DNA of 9,148 bases. It comes from an uncultured Bacteroidota bacterium (GTDB lineage: Bacteria > Bacteroidota > Bacteroidia > NS11-12g > UBA955). A program made the position numbers and the translations under genes. The stretch covers positions 1 to 9,148 of the forward strand of contig CAIRMY010000277.1 in NCBI GenBank assembly GCA_903879775.1, in the 5' to 3' direction. The first letter of the stretch is position 1. The number at the start of each line of letters is the position of its first letter. This document shows, piece after piece, positions 1 through 6,412 of this stretch. The notes beneath the pieces were generated by a model. The model had not been told where the DNA came from and made no database searches. It worked only from the letters and a program-made list of their open reading frames with translations.

Positions 1-563
1 TGCTTTTTTCATTAAATGCAAATGCTCAAACCACCACAACCGATACTTCTAAACCGAGAAAACAACTCTTTGAACTCAGTTTTGGATCTACAATGTTGTT
101 TATTTCTAACTCAGACATCCAAAAAATTCAAGATGCTGCGAAATTGACCATTCCCACGAATACAATGCTATTTTTTGCTGAGTTTAGACCTCAAATGAAA
201 ACTAGAATTCCAGTTTTTTTAAATATTCCTACCGAATCAAAACAATTTATTGTTACTGTTACTGATTCAAATGGTAATAGTAAACAATCATTGGTGAATG
301 AAAAAGCATCTATTACCCTAGGTACCGGTTTTCAATACAGACCTTTCCAAGTTACCCTCTATGGAGATACAAAATTAGAATTTGAGGCTGGACCTCTTGT
401 GAGTGCTGGATTTGACAGTAATAAAAAATTATTCATTGCTCCCCTAATTGCCGGAAGACTCATGGTTAAAAAAGGGAGCGATTTTGTAATGTATTTTGGG
501 GGAAGTTATGCCTTTGGTGTCAACTCAATTGGCATTCTTTATGGAACCGGCACTATTTTTTAA
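1..563 (+). CDS. C-terminal part of a small secreted, probably outer-membrane beta-barrel protein (5' end outside window)
   Basis: The frame is open from the left edge (first complete codon at position 3) to the TAA at 561-563, so the gene is 5'-truncated. The ATG at 93 lies inside the mature protein and is unlikely to be the start. The first visible residues, LFSLNANAQ, read as the end of a signal peptide with the A-Q cleavage site usual in Bacteroidota; a Thr-rich stretch (TTTTDTSK) follows. The mature part, about 178 residues, is made of alternating hydrophobic/polar segments rich in Gly and aromatic residues, such as ITLGTGFQYRPFQVTLYG and FVMYFGGSYAFGV. It ends in Phe (GILYGTGTIF), as is typical of the last strand of BAM-assembled barrels. 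This suggests a small outer-membrane barrel, but I do not recognise the family. It is the only + strand gene and converges on the sulfatase gene. No T9SS sorting domain is present. Confidence 0.75.
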   Translation, partial: LFSLNANAQTTTTDTSKPRKQLFELSFGSTMLFISNSDIQKIQDAAKLTIPTNTMLFFAEFRPQMKTRIPVFLNIPTESKQFIVTVTDSNGNSKQSLVNEKASITLGTGFQYRPFQVTLYGDTKLEFEAGPLVSAGFDSNKKLFIAPLIAGRLMVKKGSDFVMYFGGSYAFGVNSIGILYGTGTIF

Positions 564-703
564 TTTCATATTCAATAAAAAAACCATAGACCTGTATCCG
601 CCTGCCAACGCAATGCATATACTATGTTTTGTTAGGACCTGTAAACGTTATACTGCCTTAGATATAATCTCAAGGAACATTTAAAGTCTTAGGCAAATGT
701 TAA

Positions 704-728
704 GAAGAGAATTCGCTGGCTTCTCTTT
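704..728. terminator. Possible hairpin in the convergent intergenic gap
   Basis: The 180-base gap 564-743 lies between two genes that end toward each other. In it, GAAGAGAA (704-711) pairs with TTCTCTTT (721-728) around a 9-base loop, giving 8 pairs including one G-U. On the + strand a T-rich stretch follows, though not immediately (about 745-752), and on the minus strand there is no good U-tract. It could end transcription of either flanking gene. The rest of the gap shows no gene or recognisable signal. Confidence 0.3.
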
Positions 729-743
729 CATCTAAATTATTGA

Positions 744-2318
744 TTATTTTTTGCAAAAAACTAAATTTATTTTAGGGATTTCCGCAAATACCAAATGATA
801 AATACCTGATGGTAAACTTGTTAAATTGGAATCAGCCAGATTTTGTCCTTCAAAAACAATTTGCCCTAAAGCATTGAAAAACATGAATTTTTGATTGCAA
901 AATACGTTAGGTACATGAAGAAAGTCGGTAAAGGGATTGGGGTAAATTTCATTTTGGAGGGACAATTGCTGGGTACCAACATTGTCGTCACAAAATCGCG
1001 AAACGCCAACGAGCTTAGTCATTTCCTGACACAAATAGGCATAATTTGCGCCATCCTCTTCGCTTAATTTATTGGGAATGAGATCTGATTTTTCTTGAGG
1101 ATCCTTTTGAAGATTATAAAATTTTTGAGTTCCATTATCAAAATCAATCAGTTTGTGCGTTTTATTGTGCATGGTTTTTCCATCACCAGAAGCGGCTGAT
1201 ACTTTAAAAATTTCGGTAAAAGCCCAGTCTCGAACCGTTGAAATTTCATTCTTTAAAATAGGCAGTACACTTTTAGAATCAACTGGTTTATTCGCAGGGA
1301 CATTGTTTTGCCAATTGGAATAGCCAAATAATTCTAAAACAGTGGCAAAAATATCGACAGTATTCACCAATGCGTCGCTACTTCTATTCTGGCTAGCAAC
1401 TGAAGGACCAGAAACAATGAATGGAACGTGTACACCATCTTGATACAAACTTCCTTTAGAACTGTTTGTGCCTTGATTTACAAGAGGATCATCGCCATTA
1501 TCACCAATGAAAATGATATCCGTGTTATCGTAAAGATTTAGCACTTTCAGCGAATCAATTAATCTACCAATCTCAGTATCCATTGCTTCAACCATGACTT
1601 TAAAATAACTTTTAGGACGAGCAGAAATATCTGCAGGAGTGCCAGTTAAACTTGCATCTGTATGTAAGCTAGATGGGGGCAAATGATACGGAGTGTGTGG
1701 CGCATTGAAGGCCAACCAAAGAAAAGTTTGACTATTCTGATTGCTTTTTAACCAATCAATGGCATCATTGGTTTGTTCGGTGGTTGCATAATTGGTGCAA
1801 GTTGAGGTTGCGCCATTGGTAATTTTTGACCAATTGGTATATGAATTCAAAGTGCCTGAGAAGTTGCCAGCATAATGATCGTAACCCATAATGTTGGGGT
1901 ATTTCAGTTGAGAGGGTTTTGGAGTTGATACATGCCATTTACCAATATTTGCAGTTTTAATTTTGTTTGAACTCAATGATTTTAATAACCTTGGAATGGT
2001 CAATTCACTTGTATCTAACTCCTTGCTTCCTGCACCCGCAATTACATCTCCAACGCCAGTTCTAAATGAATACCTACCCGTTAGTATGCCGGCTCTAGTA
2101 GGAGAACAAAGTGGATTAGACCAGGCTTCGTTCAATTTAACTCCACGAGATAATAATTTTCTCACGTTTGGCATTTTTGCCGTATCAACATGATTTTCGT
2201 AAAATCCGCAATAATCACTTCCCAAATCATCGGCAATAATAACAATCACATTTCGCTGGGCTTTTGCCGAAGATGCAATTAGGAAAAGAATAAAAAAGAA
2301 GTTCTTCATGAAATACAT
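744..2318 (-). CDS. Secreted sulfatase (Cys-type, formylglycine-dependent) with T9SS C-terminal sorting domain
   Basis: A 524-residue sulfatase (alkaline phosphatase superfamily) that should hydrolyse sulfate esters, probably on a glycan; the substrate cannot be read from sequence. A signal peptide (about 1-21, ending SSAKAQ) precedes the catalytic domain. Metal-ligand Asp30-Asp31 lie in IIADDLG. The nucleophile motif is CSPTR (Cys71, Pro73, Arg75), followed by GILTGRYSFRTG. Also present are GKWH (Lys127, His129), APHTPYH (His208), GDNGD (Asp273, Asn274) and Lys288. All expected active-site residues are there, so it looks functional, provided a formylglycine-generating enzyme elsewhere converts Cys71. 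Residues about 453-524 form a type A T9SS sorting domain (IYPNPF, then FNALGQIVFEG and LPSGIYHL), so export to the surface or medium is expected. The start may be the ATG at 2318 or the one at 2309; the latter gives a more typical signal peptide (MKNFF...). It lies 6 bases (or 15) after the LysM-SGNH gene and is probably the last gene of that operon. Confidence 0.92.
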   Translation of the reverse strand: MYFMKNFFFILFLIASSAKAQRNVIVIIADDLGSDYCGFYENHVDTAKMPNVRKLLSRGVKLNEAWSNPLCSPTRAGILTGRYSFRTGVGDVIAGAGSKELDTSELTIPRLLKSLSSNKIKTANIGKWHVSTPKPSQLKYPNIMGYDHYAGNFSGTLNSYTNWSKITNGATSTCTNYATTEQTNDAIDWLKSNQNSQTFLWLAFNAPHTPYHLPPSSLHTDASLTGTPADISARPKSYFKVMVEAMDTEIGRLIDSLKVLNLYDNTDIIFIGDNGDDPLVNQGTNSSKGSLYQDGVHVPFIVSGPSVASQNRSSDALVNTVDIFATVLELFGYSNWQNNVPANKPVDSKSVLPILKNEISTVRDWAFTEIFKVSAASGDGKTMHNKTHKLIDFDNGTQKFYNLQKDPQEKSDLIPNKLSEEDGANYAYLCQEMTKLVGVSRFCDDNVGTQQLSLQNEIYPNPFTDFLHVPNVFCNQKFMFFNALGQIVFEGQNLADSNLTSLPSGIYHLVFAEIPKINLVFCKK

Positions 2319-2324
2319 AGAATA

Positions 2325-3977
2325 TTAATTTCTTGGAATAATTAACCTTTGTCCAGGCTTAATTCCTCTGGAGTTTTTCAATTTATTTGCTTTCAAAATT
2401 TGATTTGGTGATAAGTGATATTTCCTTGAAATTGCATAAACTGTTTCACCTCGTTTCACAATATGAATATTTTTTCGTCGGTGACTTTGTTGATTTGATT
2501 GCTCCTGAGGAATTATTGGGTTTAAAGCCACTGTAGAATCTTGTAGAGATGAATCATTGTAACGATCATCCTTACCTTTAAATACAAATCCTTCAATGGT
2601 ATTTTTTATATGGCTTTTTAAAGCAGAAATATTCATTGTATCCTTAGAATTTACGCGATTGTAAGCTTCTAAAATTGAAAGTGTAAACAATTGACCTTGC
2701 AGGGCGTATCCAGCAGTGTTAAAATGTAATTTATCGGAAATAGTCAGTTTGTTTTTATACCAATGATACAAGGAACCCCATCCCCCCATCGCTGCATTTA
2801 AATCATATACTGCCAAGTTTTTATCTTTCGCAATTTTATAAAATTGATTGATGACATTTTTTTGATGAGGAGGAATTCGATTGCTGCTTCTAGTATCTGG
2901 AGGGGTGGTTAGAATGATAGCTGTATTGGGAGAAACCGAATGAATATCCTCCAAAAATTTCGCTATTGTTGGCGTGTAAACCAAAGTATCTAATTTACCA
3001 TTATAGGCCTCATTTGTACCAAATGAGAACACGAGAATATCGGGCTTTAAATATGCTATTTGCTCAATTGTATGTTGCGCTTTATTGATTAAATGCGGAA
3101 ACTGAGCACCAACAACGCCGCAATGATGGTATACAACTCCTCGTTCATTTTTAGGCACAATTTCAAACCCATAAAACCCAAATTGATTTTGGGTTTCATT
3201 CGTTTTAGACAAACTTAAAGTAAAATTATTTTGAGGGACATTTGACTGAAAAGTACTGATTCCCCATGAATTCCCATTATTGGAAACAGCGGAGTCAGTA
3301 CGTTGATATTCTTCATTTAAATTACATGCAAATGATGATTCATCTGTAGAGTGCCAAATGCGTATTTTTTGCATTTCGGGCAGACTAAAGTTACCCAATA
3401 AATTATCTTCTGTAAATTTTTCGGTGAGTGATAATTTAAAAGAAGTGTTTGGAAAATGTGTGTAAGCGGCATATCCTGTGACTCCAAGAGGATCTTTTAA
3501 AGCGCCAGTCATTGTTTTTAAGCCAATCCAGGCATTGCTTTGTTTTACAGAAACACCTTTGGGTCCATAACTTTTTGCAAGGGCATAAGGAAACAAAATT
3601 CCACGACCTGCATTCCCAAATCTCGATTGAAGTTGAATTCTGATTTCCCCAGTAAAATAGTCTCCTTGAATATGGCTATCACCAATATGCATAATGGTGA
3701 AAAGGGTATCAAGCTGATTTACTTTTTCTTTGCTAAAATTGCTTGAAACAAGATTATCAGACTGAGAGGGAAAATCTAATTGAACCAATTTTAAATTATT
3801 GACGCGAACATTATGTAACTTTTTTAATGCTTTTTCCAATTTCGGATTTACCTGTAATTGATTGCAAGAAAAACATATAAATGATTTTTGATCATTTATA
3901 TCAACCTTCTGGGCCTTTAGAAAATGGGGTAAAATGTATAGAAAAAAAACAATATGAAATTTAAATATCAATTTCAT
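2325..3977 (-). CDS. Secreted SGNH/GDSL hydrolase with C-terminal LysM domain, Ape1-like layout
   Basis: Numbered from the ATG at 3977 (550 residues). A signal peptide (about 1-23, ending LKAQ) directs it to the periplasm. SGNH block I is HIGDSHIQGDYF with nucleophile Ser101. Block II glycine is probably within GVVGAQF (about 287-294). Block III is FGTNEAY (Asn322) and block V is SDKLHF (Asp415, His418), so the triad and oxyanion residues appear complete. About 185 residues separate blocks I and II and look rich in beta structure (for example IRIWHSTDE, NFTLSLSKT, FGFYGFEI), suggesting an inserted beta-sandwich. A polar Gln/Ser-rich linker (about 465-503) leads to a LysM repeat (505-548: HIVKRGETVYAISRKYHL ... 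KPGQRLIIP), which binds N-acetylglucosamine polymers such as peptidoglycan. Ape1 peptidoglycan O-acetylesterases also have a beta module inserted between block I and the rest. With the MBOAT gene next to it, I infer an envelope-acting esterase or acetyltransferase. An in-frame TTG lies one codon upstream (3980), but the ATG overlapping the MBOAT stop is the better start. Confidence 0.9.
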   Translation of the reverse strand: MKLIFKFHIVFFLYILPHFLKAQKVDINDQKSFICFSCNQLQVNPKLEKALKKLHNVRVNNLKLVQLDFPSQSDNLVSSNFSKEKVNQLDTLFTIMHIGDSHIQGDYFTGEIRIQLQSRFGNAGRGILFPYALAKSYGPKGVSVKQSNAWIGLKTMTGALKDPLGVTGYAAYTHFPNTSFKLSLTEKFTEDNLLGNFSLPEMQKIRIWHSTDESSFACNLNEEYQRTDSAVSNNGNSWGISTFQSNVPQNNFTLSLSKTNETQNQFGFYGFEIVPKNERGVVYHHCGVVGAQFPHLINKAQHTIEQIAYLKPDILVFSFGTNEAYNGKLDTLVYTPTIAKFLEDIHSVSPNTAIILTTPPDTRSSNRIPPHQKNVINQFYKIAKDKNLAVYDLNAAMGGWGSLYHWYKNKLTISDKLHFNTAGYALQGQLFTLSILEAYNRVNSKDTMNISALKSHIKNTIEGFVFKGKDDRYNDSSLQDSTVALNPIIPQEQSNQQSHRRKNIHIVKRGETVYAISRKYHLSPNQILKANKLKNSRGIKPGQRLIIPRN

Positions 3978-3979
3978 CA
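3975..3979 (-). promoter_or_regulatory. TGATG stop/start overlap deciding the LysM-SGNH start
   Basis: On the minus strand the MBOAT stop TGA (3979-3977) shares its last base with the ATG (3977-3975) of the LysM-SGNH gene. This is a classic arrangement for translational coupling by a terminating ribosome. It favours the ATG over the adjacent TTG at 3980 and ties the two products together in amount. Confidence 0.6.
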
Positions 3980-5488
3980 AAATTGAAAATAAATAAACGG
4001 TTGAACCACATCATCTTTAAATTGGATGATAATTTGCAAAACAAAAAGCACCAAGATAATCCAAGTAAATGAAGGCAGAGTCTGAATTTTTCTATAAAAA
4101 TTGTCCTTAAGAGTTGGAGATAAGAATGCAATGAATGCGGCAAAAATGAGCATAAATCCTGTTTCAGAACGCGATATCCAAAAGCCGCCAAAATCAGTCC
4201 AATTAAAATTTGTACAAATTTGCGTGATGCTCGTAAATGCCGATTGAAATGAAATTGCCCTAAAAAATATCCAACAAAACGCTACAAAATGGAAGGTTAA
4301 AATTACGCCCCAAATCTGACTGAATCTCGTATTGCTTTTACTTGGAAAAAATTGACTCCAAGCTTTATGAAATGCCAAAGCTAACCCATGCGCAAAACCC
4401 CAGAAAATAAATCTCCAATCGGCACCATGCCAAAAACCACCGATGAGCATGGTAATCATTAAAAACAAATAAGTATTGAAAACGCCCTTTCTATTTCCAC
4501 CCAAAGGAATGTAAATATAATCTCTTAACCAACTACTCAATGAGATATGCCATTTACGCCAAAAGACTGTGATATTGGAAGACGAATATGGATTCTCAAA
4601 ATTTTCCTTCAAACGGTAACCCAAAATTAAAGCAATGCCTATAGCAATATCGGAATAACCAGAGAAATCAAAATAAATTTGAAAACTATATCCATACATG
4701 GCCAATAAATTTTCGGCACCTGAAAAATTCGCTGGTGCTTCATGAACAATATCAACATATTTTCCTATATAATCGGCAACAAAAAGTTTCTTAAGTAAAC
4801 CTATCAATATTCTGAAAAGACTTTCTTTATAAAGGGCAGCATTTATAATTTGAGGTGTGAAAATTTGCGGTAAAAAGTCTTTTGCTCGCACAATTGGGCC
4901 AGCCACTAAATGCGGGAAAAACGTCATGTAGAAAGCATAATCGCTCACATTTCTTGTTGCTTTAATTTCGTTACGATAAACATCTACAAGGTAACTAATC
5001 GATTGAAAAGTGTAAAAAGAAATACCAATAGGCAGAAATAAATTTTGGTCATTAAAATGAGTATGAAAAAGGGAATTGATGTTAAGTATAAAGAAATTTG
5101 CATATTTGAAATAGAGTAAAAAACTCAAACTATAAGACAAAGACAACCATAAGAGTATTTTCTTCTTGATCCCTTGATTGTTTTCAATTGCAAGTGCAAA
5201 CAGATAATCTGATACAATCATTAGGGCAAACAAACCGAGAAAAGGACCGCTTGACTTATAGTAAAAGAACAGTGAAAATGAAATGATATAGATTTTACGC
5301 CATGTGTTTTTTTGTACCAGAGTTGCGTAAATCACCAAGAAAATTCCAAAGACAGCAAGAAAAGTAAACTCAGTAAAAAACCAAGGTTCTTTCGTTGAAT
5401 AACCAAACATATTTTCGAGCAATTTTGGATCCCTCAAAGGAGCAAAAATTTGATTCACCCACTTAGTATCCACGGTATTTAGCTGCAT
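3977..5488 (-). CDS. MBOAT-family membrane O-acyltransferase (AlgI/PatA-like)
   Basis: A polytopic inner-membrane protein of 503 residues, a usual length for bacterial MBOAT proteins such as AlgI and PatA, with about ten or more hydrophobic segments starting near residue 37. Family motifs are in order: LPIGISFYTFQSISYLVD (152-169), FPHLVAGPIVRAKDFLPQI (191-209), YSFQIYFDFSGYSDIAIG (267-284), FWRKWHISLSSWLRDYIYIP (309-328, His314) and GGFWHGADWRFIFWGFAHG (350-368), whose His354 is the expected catalytic histidine. Such proteins move acyl groups, usually acetyl, from a cytoplasmic donor across the membrane to a periplasmic partner. Both neighbours are SGNH proteins, as expected of that partner. 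The C-terminus is PFIYFQF (Tyr500), an aromatic tail resembling the acyl-relay tail known from DltX. The start at 5488 overlaps the upstream gene by 26 bases; Met27 (5410) is an alternative that would remove the overlap while keeping the first membrane segment. No dltA, dltC or alginate synthesis genes are visible, so the acyl group and polymer are inferred. Confidence 0.93.
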   Translation of the reverse strand: MQLNTVDTKWVNQIFAPLRDPKLLENMFGYSTKEPWFFTEFTFLAVFGIFLVIYATLVQKNTWRKIYIISFSLFFYYKSSGPFLGLFALMIVSDYLFALAIENNQGIKKKILLWLSLSYSLSFLLYFKYANFFILNINSLFHTHFNDQNLFLPIGISFYTFQSISYLVDVYRNEIKATRNVSDYAFYMTFFPHLVAGPIVRAKDFLPQIFTPQIINAALYKESLFRILIGLLKKLFVADYIGKYVDIVHEAPANFSGAENLLAMYGYSFQIYFDFSGYSDIAIGIALILGYRLKENFENPYSSSNITVFWRKWHISLSSWLRDYIYIPLGGNRKGVFNTYLFLMITMLIGGFWHGADWRFIFWGFAHGLALAFHKAWSQFFPSKSNTRFSQIWGVILTFHFVAFCWIFFRAISFQSAFTSITQICTNFNWTDFGGFWISRSETGFMLIFAAFIAFLSPTLKDNFYRKIQTLPSFTWIILVLFVLQIIIQFKDDVVQPFIYFQF

Positions 5489-6311
5489 TAATGATGATTA
5501 CTGGAGAGAGGTAAGGCCTTGCGCGCTTTTTTGGCACCTTCATTTTAAGTTTATATTTTGCTGAAGTTTGAACCCAAGTTGCTATACTGTCCATCCAGGC
5601 TCTATATCCTTTATTATCTGGATGTCTACCATCTTTTGAACGAGATAAAGTTAAATTCTTGGACATAAAATAAGTTCCAGACTCAGCAGAAGATTCAAAG
5701 ACTTTGTTGATGCCAAAATCTTCATCCCAGTTAGCGGGACCAATCCATGCATAAGGAATCCCTTTTAACTTTTCTGCCAATTTATTTGCTGCAATTTTTC
5801 TTGCCTTTAAATCTCGAGCGTACAGTTCATTCAGACCAAAAGCCATAAATATGTAACTAGGCTTATACTTAGCAATAATTTTATCAATGGTATCAGATCT
5901 ACCGAAGTTAAAAGTAGTTGCAGAATACCATTCAACAGCGAGCACAATTTTATGTCCGTTTTCCCTACAATAATCGTTGATAGAATATCTAAGTCCACCA
6001 ATTTCTGAATCACCAATCAACAAAATCCGATGTTTGGTTGTATCGTTAATTAATGAAGCGTCAATAAATTGACCACTAGAATCTAAGATAACTTTAGGTA
6101 ACTGTTTTTTAGGATTTTGCTTCGTTTTATCAATTTCAGCAATGAATAAATCAACATCTTGATTTCCTGAAATTTGTTTAATTTCAATTTCGCCAATTTT
6201 GATGGCGTTTTCACTACAACTATATATATAGATTGCCATCATTGGCAATAAAATACTTAAACCAGCCCACACAATGAGCCATCGAGATGGCTTTTTTGGA
6301 GAATTATTCAT
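5463..6311 (-). CDS. Membrane-anchored periplasmic SGNH protein, candidate O-acetyltransferase partner of the MBOAT
   Basis: A 282-residue protein with a basic N-terminus (KKPSR) and one hydrophobic segment (about 11-31), giving a type II topology with the catalytic domain in the periplasm. Cys32 follows the segment (IYSC), but the lipobox is poor, so I favour a membrane anchor over a lipoprotein. SGNH block I is LLIGDSEIGG with Ser102. Block III is AFGLNELY (Asn161). Block V is DGRHPDNKGY (Asp227, His230). The block II glycine is not obvious: the equivalent stretch appears to read EWYSATTFNFG. The C-terminal 30 residues are Lys/Arg-rich (KMKVPKKRARP). It starts the tight gene run and overlaps the MBOAT gene by 26 bases. 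By analogy with PatB or AlgJ/AlgX it would accept acetyl from the MBOAT and transfer it to an envelope polysaccharide; an esterase role is the alternative. No convincing -7/-33 promoter was found in the 101-base gap upstream (6312-6412), which is AT-rich and otherwise featureless. Confidence 0.9.
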   Translation of the reverse strand: MNNSPKKPSRWLIVWAGLSILLPMMAIYIYSCSENAIKIGEIEIKQISGNQDVDLFIAEIDKTKQNPKKQLPKVILDSSGQFIDASLINDTTKHRILLIGDSEIGGLRYSINDYCRENGHKIVLAVEWYSATTFNFGRSDTIDKIIAKYKPSYIFMAFGLNELYARDLKARKIAANKLAEKLKGIPYAWIGPANWDEDFGINKVFESSAESGTYFMSKNLTLSRSKDGRHPDNKGYRAWMDSIATWVQTSAKYKLKMKVPKKRARPYLSPVIIINAAKYRGY

Positions 6312-6412
6312 TCTTAATATTCTTCGTCTTTACCTTAATGAATTCAATTTTCTTTAGAAAAATTCCATCAAATTAACGCAAAAAATATTAAAATTTAACC
6401 ATGAAGAAACCC

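Noticed and set aside
496..684. Short + strand reading frame overlapping the end of the first gene and running into the convergent gap
   Set aside because: It overlaps a better frame, has no recognisable domain or signal, and its amino acid make-up looks random.
1814..1842. Repeated CCAATTGGT/CCATTGGT-like words in the sulfatase gene
   Set aside because: They encode a Thr/Asn/Trp-rich stretch and are too short and irregular to be operators or a repeat array.
3961..4191. Minus-strand reading frame of 76 codons near the MBOAT/LysM-SGNH junction
   Set aside because: It is a shifted frame inside the conserved MBOAT gene, which is intact through this stretch; no sign of a frameshift.
3977..5488. 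MBOAT as a DltB of a teichoic acid D-alanylation system
   Set aside because: No DltA, DltC or DltD-type genes are present, the organism appears Gram-negative, and the neighbours are SGNH proteins; AlgI/PatA-like is the better fit.
6220..6231. CTATATATATAG alternating TA palindrome
   Set aside because: It lies in the coding sequence for the hydrophobic anchor (IYIYS) and is explained by codon choice in an AT-rich genome.
6351..6376. Candidate promoter or hairpin signals in the gap before the SGNH-MBOAT operon
   Set aside because: The best -7 match (TTAATTTG, minus strand, 6369-6376) has a mismatch and no -33 partner; the TTTTC/GAAAA hairpin nearby is short and AT-only apart from one pair.
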